Positions 8,761 through 16,410 of a stretch of 64,000 nucleotides of DNA are shown piece after piece (position 1 is the first letter of the stretch; each line of letters opens with the position of its first letter). A model generated the notes under the pieces. That model was not told the DNA's origin. It did no database searches and worked only from the letters and a program-made list of their open reading frames with translations. A program made the translations under genes and the position numbers. The stretch comes from CAYPHY01 sp964410625 (GTDB taxonomy: Bacteria > Chloroflexota > Anaerolineae > Promineifilales > Promineifilaceae): positions 1-64,000 of the forward strand of contig CAYPHY010000017.1 in NCBI GenBank assembly GCA_964410625.1, read 5' to 3'.

Positions 8761-10530
8761 TTAAGAAAGCCCCAACACACGGCCGTTTTCATCCACATCA
8801 ACATTCATAAAGGCGGGTCGGGTTCCCAAGCCGGGCATCGTCCGCATCTCACCAAGCAAGGGATAGATGAATCCTGCCCCCACAGAAGCGCGGACCTCGC
8901 GCACGGAAACGGTGAAGCCGGTGGGCGCGTTTTTTAGGGTGGGATCATGGCTCAAGCTGAGATGGGTTTTGGCCATACATATCGGCAGGTTGCCAAAACC
9001 GTTGTCTTCATAGGACTTAATTTGCCGTTCGGCCGTCGGTTCATAGGTCACACCGGCCGCGCCATACATCTCCTTACAGATGATTTCGATTTTGTCTTTG
9101 ATCGGCAGCTCAACATCATAGAGGAAGCGAAAGTCGGAGGGCTTTTCGCAGGCCTCGACCACGGCGTGGGCTAATTCCATCGCCCCGTCGCCGCCGTTTG
9201 TCCAGTGGTCGCTCATCACGGCCGTTTCCGCCCCCGCCTCAATTGCCATCTGGCGCACCAGTTCAACTTCGGCGGCCGTGTCGGTGGGGAAGCGATTCAC
9301 GGCCACAACGACGGGAATGCCGTAACGTTTCGCATTGCGGATATGGGCTTTCAGGTTGTCACTGCCTCCAGCCACTAATTCCAGGTTCTCTTCAGTATAT
9401 GCTTTGTCGAGCGGCCGTCCCGCAATTACACGCGGCCCGCCACCGTGCATCTTCAGGGCGCGGATGGTCGCCACCAGGACCACGCAGTCCGGCAGTAGCC
9501 CGGAGGTGCGACACTTGATATTGAAGAACTTCTCCATGCCAATGTCGGCGCCAAAGCCGGATTCCGTCACCACATATTCGCCCAGCCTGAGGGCGACGCG
9601 GTCGGCGACAATCGAAGAGTTGCCGTGGGCGATGTTGGCAAAAGGCCCGGCGTGGACAAAGGCAGGTTGTCCCTCCAGCGTTTGCATCAAATTGGGGTTA
9701 ATGGTGTCTTTCAGCAAGACGGTGACGGCCCCGGCAACCTGGAGGTCTTCGAGCGTGATTGGTTTTTTGTTGCGGTTCGTGCCAATAACCACCCGGCCTA
9801 CACGTTGCCGCAAGTCGCGAAGGGTGGTCTTGTAATCGGTGCCATCCACAAGGGCCAAAATCGCCATCAGTTCACTGGCGACGGTGATGTCATACCCGGC
9901 CTGGCGTGGACGGCCGTCCAATTCACTCCCCAAGCCGACGATGATGTTACGCAACGCCCGGTCATTCACATCCACAACGCGGTTCCAGGTCACGTTATAG
10001 GGATCAATGTTAAGGCGCGTCAGTTCCACTTTGGCTAACTGCTCGTCAGTCATCCGTGATTCATGGTACCAGCGGGCGTCAATGGCGGCCGAAACGAGGT
10101 TATGGGCGGCCGTCAGCGCGTGCAGGTCGCCGGTCAGGTGCAGGTTAAAATCCTCCATCGGCACAATCTGGCTATAGCCACCACCGGCCGCGCCACCCTT
10201 AATGCCAAAGGTTGGCCCCTGGCTCGGCTGGCGAATACAGGCGATTGAATTTTTGCCGATGGCCCCTAAACCCTGGACAAGCCCGACCGTCGTGGTCGTC
10301 TTCCCTTCGCCCAGTGGGGTTGGGGTGATGGCGGTCACGTCTACATATTTGCCACGCGGCCGATCTTGCAGCTTCTGCAAGACATCAAGGTGGACTTTGG
10401 CTTTGTTGCGGCCGTAGAGAATGAGATCATCGGCATCCAGACCCACTTTCTCAGCAATTTCCAAAATAGGTCGGATCTCGGCCGCCTGGGCGATGTCCAG
10501 ATCAGAGGGAACAGGGAATAAGCGTTTCAT
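8761..10530 (-). CDS. fhs: Formate--tetrahydrofolate ligase
   Basis: ATP-dependent formation of 10-formyl-THF from formate. The P-loop TPLGEGKT is at residues 71-78. The family motifs RQPSQGPTFGIKGGAAGGGY, the FNLHLTGDLHA stretch and FANIAHGNSS are intact. At 589 residues it is a little longer than the common ~557. A Shine-Dalgarno (AGGAGAG) precedes the ATG. It is the last gene of the - strand run after folD. Together with folD, metVF and the methyltransferases it gives a route from formate to methyl-THF. Confidence 0.97.
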   Translation of the reverse strand: MKRLFPVPSDLDIAQAAEIRPILEIAEKVGLDADDLILYGRNKAKVHLDVLQKLQDRPRGKYVDVTAITPTPLGEGKTTTTVGLVQGLGAIGKNSIACIRQPSQGPTFGIKGGAAGGGYSQIVPMEDFNLHLTGDLHALTAAHNLVSAAIDARWYHESRMTDEQLAKVELTRLNIDPYNVTWNRVVDVNDRALRNIIVGLGSELDGRPRQAGYDITVASELMAILALVDGTDYKTTLRDLRQRVGRVVIGTNRNKKPITLEDLQVAGAVTVLLKDTINPNLMQTLEGQPAFVHAGPFANIAHGNSSIVADRVALRLGEYVVTESGFGADIGMEKFFNIKCRTSGLLPDCVVLVATIRALKMHGGGPRVIAGRPLDKAYTEENLELVAGGSDNLKAHIRNAKRYGIPVVVAVNRFPTDTAAEVELVRQMAIEAGAETAVMSDHWTNGGDGAMELAHAVVEACEKPSDFRFLYDVELPIKDKIEIICKEMYGAAGVTYEPTAERQIKSYEDNGFGNLPICMAKTHLSLSHDPTLKNAPTGFTVSVREVRASVGAGFIYPLLGEMRTMPGLGTRPAFMNVDVDENGRVLGLS

Positions 10531-10552
10531 CTAGGTTTTCTCTCCTAACAAA

Positions 10553-10646
10553 GTGTAGCGCGATACTTCGGGTACTCAGTACAAGCTTGGTAAATCGCGC
10601 GGATTACGACTGTAGCTGTAAGCAATTTGGCAAATTGCTCTACATC
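10553..10646. repeat. Intergenic hairpins, family H-like
   Basis: Contains 'gtagcgcga...tcgcgc' and a second hairpin at about 10608-10643, AGCAATTTG paired with CAAATTGCT, between folD and fhs. Confidence 0.6.
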
Positions 10647-11553
10647 AATATGAGTCGGCGATCATCGCTCGCTCATAGGCTTGCTTTTGCATTTCAGTGG
10701 CGGAAATGGTGTTACGCATAAGGAAAGAGAGGGTGGCCGGGCCAACGCCGCCGGGGACGGGGGAAATCCAACCGGCGATCTCGTGGGCGGACTCAAAGTC
10801 CACATCACCGACAGTCTTATGGCGTTTGTTGCCCTCCTTATCTTCCACTTCCACCTGATTGATGCCGATGTCAATCACGGCCGCGCCCGGCTTGATCATC
10901 TCTCCCTTGATCAGCCCCGCCTTGCCCACCGCCACGAACAAGGCGTCGGCGCGGCGAGTGTGGTTCGACAGGTTGCGCGTTCCATGATGGCATACGGTAA
11001 CCGTCGCCAACTGGGCAAGCAAGTGGAGCGCAATCGGCTTGCCGACAATTTCCGAGTGACCGACGATCACCACTTCCAACCCTTTTAGCTCCAGGCCGGT
11101 CGCTTTCAACAAAGCCACCGACGCCTGGGAGGTACAGGGGCCAAGCACAAAGTCATCATAGACGACCTTGCCGATGTTGGTCGGGTTCATCCCCTCCACA
11201 TCCTTGGCGGCCGTGACCGCCAGTTGTAGGCGTTTCAGGTCGAGATGGCGCGGCACTGGCCGCTGGATGATAATCCCGGTTGTGTGCGGGTCAATATTCA
11301 GCGCGTGAATGGCGGCCATTATCTCTCGTTGGCTGATCTCGTGGGGATATTTGCGATCTTCAAATTCGATACCGAGCTTGCCAGCAACGCGCTGTTGGTT
11401 GCGAATGAAGAGCGCGGCCGCCGGGTTATTGCCGATTTGAATTGAAGCCAGTCGCGGAACCCAACCCTGTTCGCGCAGCCGCGCCGCCCGTTGTTGTGTT
11501 TCTTCACGAATGGGAGCTGTAATGATTTTTCCGTCTAATAACTTATAGGACAT
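10645..11553 (-). CDS. folD: FolD-like methylenetetrahydrofolate dehydrogenase, altered cyclohydrolase site
   Basis: NAD(P)-dependent conversion of methylene-THF to methenyl-THF, with cyclohydrolase activity expected for the family. The fold is complete at 302 residues, with GPCTSQASVALL, the nucleotide-binding VVIVGHSEIVGKP, and the SPVPGGVGPATL motif near the end. The active-site signature is changed: the usual Y-x-x-x-K reads F49-I-R-N-Q53, so both the Tyr and the catalytic Lys (human Tyr52/Lys56) are missing. Gln97 (human Gln100) is kept, and the usual Asp (human Asp125) is Glu120. Dehydrogenase activity is plausible. Cyclohydrolase activity is doubtful. Lies between rpe and fhs. Confidence 0.9.
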   Translation of the reverse strand: MSYKLLDGKIITAPIREETQQRAARLREQGWVPRLASIQIGNNPAAALFIRNQQRVAGKLGIEFEDRKYPHEISQREIMAAIHALNIDPHTTGIIIQRPVPRHLDLKRLQLAVTAAKDVEGMNPTNIGKVVYDDFVLGPCTSQASVALLKATGLELKGLEVVIVGHSEIVGKPIALHLLAQLATVTVCHHGTRNLSNHTRRADALFVAVGKAGLIKGEMIKPGAAVIDIGINQVEVEDKEGNKRHKTVGDVDFESAHEIAGWISPVPGGVGPATLSFLMRNTISATEMQKQAYERAMIADSY

Positions 11554-11625
11554 CTATCTTTCACTGCAAAGTCAGCAGGTAGGAAAAAGTGAACTGCCAA
11601 TTGTCCACTTTATCGATCAACCTCC

Positions 11626-12300
11626 CTATTTTCTCAGGGCTGTGCGAAATGCGCTAATATTATCGCTGATCGAACGTGGCCCGCCAAAGATGGCACTGCC
11701 AGCCACCAGGACGTTGGCCCCAACGGCGACGATCTCGGCCGCATTATCCGCTTTAATGCCGCCATCTACTTCCAGATCGGCCGTTGAGCCAATCTCGTCT
11801 AACATTCGCCGCAGACGACGGATTTTATCGGTGCTGCCGGGGATGTAGCTCTGGCCGCCAAAGCCGGGGTTGACGGACATGATCAATACCAGGTCAACAT
11901 CGGGCAGAATTTCTTCCAATGTTACTAGCGACGTGGCGGGATTTAGCGTCACGCCGGGGCGGACGCCCAACTCACGGATGGCCTGGACGGTACGGTGGAG
12001 GTGGGTACAGGCTTCGACATGGACGGTGAGGATATCGGCTCCGGCGGAGGCAAAGTCATCCAGAAATTGATCAGGGTTGGCGATCATCAGGTGAACGTCC
12101 AACAGCACCCCGCTTTCGTCGGCAATCGGCCGCAGCGCCTCCACAATCAGCGGCCCAATGGTGATATTCGGCACGAAGTGACCGTCCATCACATCCACAT
12201 GGATATGGTCTGCTCCGGCCTGGACAGCTTCGCGCACTTGCTCGCCGAGGCGGGAGAAATCGGCCGATAAGATGGAGGGGGCTAACTTCGTTTTAGACAT
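11626..12300 (-). CDS. rpe: Ribulose-phosphate 3-epimerase
   Basis: Interconverts ribulose 5-phosphate and xylulose 5-phosphate in the pentose phosphate pathway. A 224-residue TIM barrel with APSILSADFSRLGEQ at the start, HVDVMDGHFVPNIT (metal-binding His and Asp), MSVNPGFGGQSYIP and LEVDGGIKADNA. All expected catalytic motifs are present. It is inserted between metF and folD on the same strand, which may simply be operon sharing rather than a C1 role. Confidence 0.97.
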   Translation of the reverse strand: MSKTKLAPSILSADFSRLGEQVREAVQAGADHIHVDVMDGHFVPNITIGPLIVEALRPIADESGVLLDVHLMIANPDQFLDDFASAGADILTVHVEACTHLHRTVQAIRELGVRPGVTLNPATSLVTLEEILPDVDLVLIMSVNPGFGGQSYIPGSTDKIRRLRRMLDEIGSTADLEVDGGIKADNAAEIVAVGANVLVAGSAIFGGPRSISDNISAFRTALRK

Positions 12301-12309
12301 TGTTTAAAA

Positions 12310-12402
12310 AAGGTTACGCAGATGGCGCGGATACAACGCTGATTGCGCGGATTTTTTTATTGTTCATTGTCTCATTGTTCATTGTTCATTGCCTCATTGT
12401 CC
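12310..12402. repeat. Word repeats, family D followed by family M (tcattgttcattg words)
   Basis: 12310-12352 is a family D arm ending in a T-run. 12358-12402 repeats 'cattgttcattg' and 'ctcattgt' four to five times. Lies between metF and rpe. Confidence 0.6.
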
Positions 12403-13380
12403 CCTCACGCGGGGAAGCGGTTTTACTTCGCGAACACCGTATTGCATCGACCGTGGCAATAGACCCGCCTCCTCAATGATTTCAGCGACCAGTTCCTCCT
12501 GGCGGTAGGCCATGACGTGAACACCGCAGACGCCGTTCATCTCGCGCACCTGTTGGATAATCTCAATGCAAATCTGCTTGCCCACTTGCTGCTTACGCGC
12601 TTTGGGGGCCTGGCGTAGTCGCTCGACGATTTCATCGGGAATGACCACGCCGGGGACTTTGGTACGCATAAATTCGGCCGCCTTCTCCGAACGCAGCGGC
12701 CCCACCCCGGCCAGAATGTAGACCTTTTCATTTAAGCCCAGATCGCAAACACGCTGCATAAATTGGCGCATTCGCGGTATATCAAAGCAGTATTGGGTTT
12801 GGATGAAGTCGGCCCCGGCGGCGACCTTCTTGCCCAGGCGCAACGGCCGCCACTCATAAGGGGGCACGAAGGGGTTTTCGGCCGCGCCGAGGAAGAGTTT
12901 GGGCGGAATGGTCAGCTTACGGCCGCTGAGGAAACGCCCTTCATCGCGCATGATCTTGATCGTCCGTAGCAACTGCATCGAGTCAAAATCAAAGACGCGC
13001 TTCGCCTCTGGCTGATCGCCCACGGAGACATCATCCCCGGTCAGGCAGAGGACATTGTGGACGCCCATCGCCGCCGCACCGAGCACGTCCCCCTGAATGG
13101 CAATGCGGTTGCGGTCACGACAGGAGACTTGCAGCACCGGCTCATATCCGGCGCGGGTCAGCAAGGCGCAGATGGCAACGCTGGACATGTGGCAGTTGGC
13201 TCCCGATGCATCGGTGGCGTTAATGCCATCGCAGACGCTAGAGAGGACAACGGCCGCGTCATACACTTCCTGGGGGTTGGCACTGTCGGGTGGGTTTAAT
13301 TCGGCGGTGACGGCGAAACGGCCGGAACGCAACACACGCTCTAAACGCCCTGCGGACTTACACAGTACTTCGCCGTTCAT
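12394..13380 (-). CDS. metF: Methylenetetrahydrofolate reductase catalytic subunit
   Basis: FAD-dependent reduction of methylene-THF to methyl-THF. The 328-residue barrel shows AVTAELNPPDSANPQEV, the LCLTGDDVS flavin-site stretch and FIQTQYCFD. I use the ATG at 13380, which overlaps the stop of metV as ATGA. The longer frame from 13443 would add 21 residues read through the end of metV. The tight coupling to metV indicates a MetVF-type enzyme, in which the zinc/Fe-S subunit replaces the long C-terminal region of other MTHFRs. Confidence 0.93.
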   Translation of the reverse strand: MNGEVLCKSAGRLERVLRSGRFAVTAELNPPDSANPQEVYDAAVVLSSVCDGINATDASGANCHMSSVAICALLTRAGYEPVLQVSCRDRNRIAIQGDVLGAAAMGVHNVLCLTGDDVSVGDQPEAKRVFDFDSMQLLRTIKIMRDEGRFLSGRKLTIPPKLFLGAAENPFVPPYEWRPLRLGKKVAAGADFIQTQYCFDIPRMRQFMQRVCDLGLNEKVYILAGVGPLRSEKAAEFMRTKVPGVVIPDEIVERLRQAPKARKQQVGKQICIEIIQQVREMNGVCGVHVMAYRQEELVAEIIEEAGLLPRSMQYGVREVKPLPRVRGQ

Positions 13381-13901
13381 AGCCCAGATGATGCCACAGA
13401 ACCATTGAGCGGCGCAACCGGAATGTCGGCCGCGCTGACCCAACCAGCAGGGGTCTTTTTGTCTACGCCGGTCAGCATATTGATCCAGGCCGATGAGCCT
13501 TCTAACTGGCGGTTGACCGGCGGCTGGAGGTCCCTGATTTCGCCGCCATAGGTTGCCATTTCCCGCGAGCGTTCAAATGCCTCCACCCAAACGCACTTCA
13601 TCTCCGGCTTGACCTCGCAATGGCCGTTGGTACGCACTCCGCCACATGGCCCGTTGCGCAGGTTTTTGGGGCAGGTCATCGGGCAAGTCATGCCAGTGGA
13701 GTGCAACACACATTGTCCGCACATCCGGCAATCGAAGATGATCTGTTTACTCAGCTCTTCGGTCGGCCGCAGCCAGCGGTCCGCGCGATCATATCCCAGA
13801 CGAGCGATCAGCGGATCGGCACGCTTGAACAGCCGGTGGGTCAAATCATAAGCCCATTCCAGCCAGCGCGGATGGTTGCGAAGCCAACTACCAACGGACA
13901 T
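13377..13901 (-). CDS. metV: MetV-type MTHFR subunit, cysteine-rich
   Basis: Partner subunit of MetF in MetVF-type methylene-THF reductases, matching the 'MTHFR C-terminal' zinc/Fe-S family. The 174 residues include Cys58, 61, 64, 73, 77, 86, 95 and 103 in a pattern CRMCGQC...CPMTCPKN...GPCGG, which suggests metal or Fe-S binding. It overlaps metF by four bases. A family B repeat separates it from the upstream activation-domain gene. Confidence 0.9.
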   Translation of the reverse strand: MSVGSWLRNHPRWLEWAYDLTHRLFKRADPLIARLGYDRADRWLRPTEELSKQIIFDCRMCGQCVLHSTGMTCPMTCPKNLRNGPCGGVRTNGHCEVKPEMKCVWVEAFERSREMATYGGEIRDLQPPVNRQLEGSSAWINMLTGVDKKTPAGWVSAADIPVAPLNGSVASSGL

Positions 13902-13917
13902 GGGTGTTTGTGGGTTT

Positions 13918-14036
13918 CATTGTATAGTGCTTTATTGGTGTATTGGTGTAACGGTATATTGGTATTAGTGTAGTGGTATTTTTTCTGCCAACCAATAGAC
14001 TGATAGACCAATAAACCAATAAACCGATAATACGCG
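13918..14036. repeat. Word palindrome, family B
   Basis: Words 'tattggtgtattggtgta' on the left and 'accaataaaccaataaac' on the right. Second copy of the family at 1637-1780. Confidence 0.75.
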
Positions 14037-14063
14037 CTGACCAACGGCCGAATAGAGGCGAGG

Positions 14064-14627
14064 CTAGAGCTGGCTCACGGGAATGATCAGGCTGTTGGAG
14101 AGGATGGGAAGCATGAATAAATGCTCGTCCAGGCTGACGCCAATGGGACCGGTGTTGAGCAGCGAGAAGATCGTCCTTTGCGTTTCCAGCGGCCACTTTC
14201 CCACGCCAGGGCGATAGGTCGGGCCTAGCTTCAGTCCTTGCTGAGCATAGCTTTGGCGCAATGCCTGGTGAAGCTCCCGCACCATCCGCCGCAGCCACTC
14301 AATGCCAATTTCGTTTAAGACATATTCAGCCAGACTATCTTCCTTGCCCAAAACAGCCAAACGTTCATGGAGCGCATGGCCTAACGTACAAACGCCTAAA
14401 ACAACTCCTTGCGAGTCGGCCGATAGGTATGATTGTAGGTCGGGAACGGCCGCGGGGGGAAACGCCTCAAACATAAATCGGGGTTGGGCGTGTTGTCCGG
14501 CCTCTTCAAGCAGCTTTTGATAGAGAAGCTCCATATTTCGGCGTCGCCGCCCTTCACCATACTTCTTTAAGAACTTATCGAGGGGGGGCGGCCGTAAATC
14601 AAGGTTCTGTTCATCCAACATCAGCAT
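14064..14627 (-). CDS. Stand-alone MetH reactivation-domain-like protein
   Basis: A 187-residue protein resembling the C-terminal activation (SAM-binding) domain of cobalamin-dependent methionine synthase. The key region is YRPGVGKWPLETQ at 138-150, which matches the RxxPGYxxWPL-type SAM-binding loop with the Tyr after PG replaced by Val. The preceding helices (EYVLNEIGIEWLRRMVRE) also fit. It begins the - strand run with metV and metF. As the nearby methyltransferase, corrinoid and folate modules are all separate proteins, this would be the fifth part of a split MetH. ATG 14621 is an alternative start. Confidence 0.75.
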   Translation of the reverse strand: MLMLDEQNLDLRPPPLDKFLKKYGEGRRRRNMELLYQKLLEEAGQHAQPRFMFEAFPPAAVPDLQSYLSADSQGVVLGVCTLGHALHERLAVLGKEDSLAEYVLNEIGIEWLRRMVRELHQALRQSYAQQGLKLGPTYRPGVGKWPLETQRTIFSLLNTGPIGVSLDEHLFMLPILSNSLIIPVSQL

Positions 14628-14770
14628 AGCTGGAGTGTAGCCGCTTCACCGCTGCTTATCAAGGCAAGGAATAGAGAGGCCAGAGAAAGCAGAAGAGCGT
14701 AGCAGCCGTAGAAATAGCGTATAAAACGGCCGTTGCCTTGACTCCTTTGCCAAGCTACAATGCTATTTAT

Positions 14771-15559
14771 ATGGCAGCAACAAATGAAGTTTCCCTAAGC
14801 AACGCAGATGACTCCCGTCGTTGGCATTTCGATTGGGTTTTGCCAACGCTGTTTTCTCCGCGCCGCAGCTTTGAGCGGATCACGGCCGCCAGCCAAAGCA
14901 TCTGGCGCACGCCGATTGTGGTGTTGCTCCTGCTGACGCTCGGCCGTGTGTGGATGACAGGTAACATCAACAAGGCGGCGGCCGACAGCGGGCAGATCAA
15001 CTATCCCCCTGGCTTTGAGTTCTACACCCCTGAACAACAGGCGCAATTCCAACAGGCGATCACCGGTATGAACACGCCGACGTTCCACTACATCCTGCCT
15101 GGGATCATGGGCGTCGTCCTGGTGATTGGGGCGTGGCTGGTAATCGGTTGGCTGATGCATCTGGCCTTGACTTTGCGCGGCGGCCGAGGGAGCAGCCAGC
15201 AAATGCTCAACATCGCTGCCTGGGCGTTATTGCCCTTTGCCGTCCGCGAAGTGGTGCGGATCATCTATATGATGAACACCGATCGGTTGATCGCCAGCCC
15301 CGGCTTGTCGGGCTTTGCGCCAGCTATGGAAGGGATGGGGGGGATTTTTCTTGCAGCCCTGCTCAGCTTTGTGGACATCTACTTCATCTGGAGCGTCATC
15401 TTGCTGGCAATTGGGGCGCAACGAGCGGTAAAACTCTCCGCAGGGAAAACGTGGAGCACGGTTATCGTCGTCATGCTCCTCTTGCTCGCCTTGCGTGCCG
15501 TCCCCGCGGTCATCGCCTCGCAATTCCAGGATTTGACGGTGATCAGGCCATTCTTCTAA
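14771..15559 (+). CDS. YIP1-family membrane protein
   Basis: A 262-residue integral membrane protein with about five hydrophobic segments. The start, WVLPTLFSPRRSFERI, is typical of bacterial YIP1-domain proteins. The function is unknown; it may help organise membrane transport. The open frame begins at TTG 14738, but I place the start at the first ATG, 14771, which gives a normal cytoplasmic N-terminus. It precedes a MacB-like ABC system on the same strand, separated by a family A repeat. Confidence 0.75.
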   Translation: MAATNEVSLSNADDSRRWHFDWVLPTLFSPRRSFERITAASQSIWRTPIVVLLLLTLGRVWMTGNINKAAADSGQINYPPGFEFYTPEQQAQFQQAITGMNTPTFHYILPGIMGVVLVIGAWLVIGWLMHLALTLRGGRGSSQQMLNIAAWALLPFAVREVVRIIYMMNTDRLIASPGLSGFAPAMEGMGGIFLAALLSFVDIYFIWSVILLAIGAQRAVKLSAGKTWSTVIVVMLLLLALRAVPAVIASQFQDLTVIRPFF

Positions 15560-15566
15560 TTCCTAA

Positions 15567-15641
15567 TTTTTTTCGACACGAATTTCACGAATTTCACGAA
15601 TAGGATGAGAATTCGTGTTAATTCGTGTCATTCGTGTCAAA
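15567..15641. repeat. Word palindrome, family A
   Basis: Left 'cgacacgaatttcacgaat', right 'aattcgtgtcattcgtgtca'. The right arm runs to one base before the next ATG and itself contains an in-frame GTG (15625). Confidence 0.8.
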
Positions 15642-15642
15642 G

Positions 15643-16359
15643 ATGCCAACACCGTTTATTGAAATCACCGACCTGCGAAAGAGCTACCAGATGGGTCGCG
15701 AGGTGGTTCATGCCCTGGATGGGGTAGACCTGAGCATTGACGCCGGGACGTTCTGGGCGGTGATGGGGCCTTCGGGATCGGGCAAGAGTACGCTGATGTA
15801 CTTGATCGGCGGCCTGGATCGGCCGACCAGCGGCCGAATTGTGGTAGACGGCCAGGAAGTGGATGCGATGGACGAAAACGCGCTGGCGATCTACCGGCAG
15901 CGGACGGTTGGCTTTGTCTTTCAATCCTTTAACCTGATCTCCAGTCTGACCGCGCTGGAAAATGTCGCCTTTCCGATGCGCTTTGCCGGTGTAGGGCGCA
16001 GTAAACGCCGCGAGCGGGCACGCGAACTGCTAACGCGGGTCGGCCTGGAGACGCGCCTCGACCACCGGCCGACAGAACTGTCCGGCGGGCAGCAACAACG
16101 GGTAGCTATCGCCCGTGCATTGGTCAACGACCCCCACCTGATCTTGGCCGATGAACCGACGGGCAACCTTGATACAGCCAGCGGGATGAGTATCATGGAG
16201 CTACTGGCGGAGTTACGCGAGGAAAACCGGACGATTCTGGTTGTCACCCATGATCCACGGATGACGGAATTCGCCACCCATACGGCACAGATGTTGGACG
16301 GCCGTATTGTCGAGCATGGTGTGATCGCCTTAGGTGAAGCCGTAGATTTACAGCATTAA
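15643..16359 (+). CDS. ABC transporter ATP-binding protein, MacB/LolD-like
   Basis: ATPase of a MacB/LolD/FtsE-type system that works on extracytoplasmic substrates. Has Walker A GPSGSGKST, Q-loop FVFQSFNLI, signature LSGGQQQR and Walker B LILADEPTGNLD. With the ATG at 15643 it is 238 residues. The in-frame GTG at 15625 lies inside a word repeat and is a less likely start. The matching FtsX-like permease is at 18524, with a secreted CARDB protein between them. Confidence 0.93.
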   Translation: MPTPFIEITDLRKSYQMGREVVHALDGVDLSIDAGTFWAVMGPSGSGKSTLMYLIGGLDRPTSGRIVVDGQEVDAMDENALAIYRQRTVGFVFQSFNLISSLTALENVAFPMRFAGVGRSKRRERARELLTRVGLETRLDHRPTELSGGQQQRVAIARALVNDPHLILADEPTGNLDTASGMSIMELLAELREENRTILVVTHDPRMTEFATHTAQMLDGRIVEHGVIALGEAVDLQH

Positions 16360-16370
16360 AAACCGGAGTT

Positions 16371-16403
16371 AGAAACCGGGTTTTTTCAAAAAACCCGGTT
16401 TCT
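16371..16403. repeat. 16-bp perfect inverted repeat, family I (agaaaccgggttt)
   Basis: Arms 16371-16386 and 16388-16403 around a single central base. Same design at 25872-25905 and 60086-60120. It lies inside an apparent operon, so it may attenuate rather than end transcription. Confidence 0.85.
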
Positions 16404-16410
16404 GAAATTG

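Noticed and set aside
3089..14627. Complete Wood-Ljungdahl (acetyl-CoA) pathway
   Set aside because: Only the methyl branch enzymes are present. CODH/ACS and corrinoid iron-sulfur protein genes are not in the window, so carbon fixation cannot be claimed.
14738..14770. Upstream TTG start for the YIP1 protein
   Set aside because: It adds eleven residues without a Shine-Dalgarno. The first ATG gives the family-like N-terminus.
16371..16403. Terminator after the MacB-like ATPase gene
   Set aside because: The stem is perfect, but the T-stretch is inside the stem and the downstream permease belongs to the same system. Kept as a repeat, not as a terminator.
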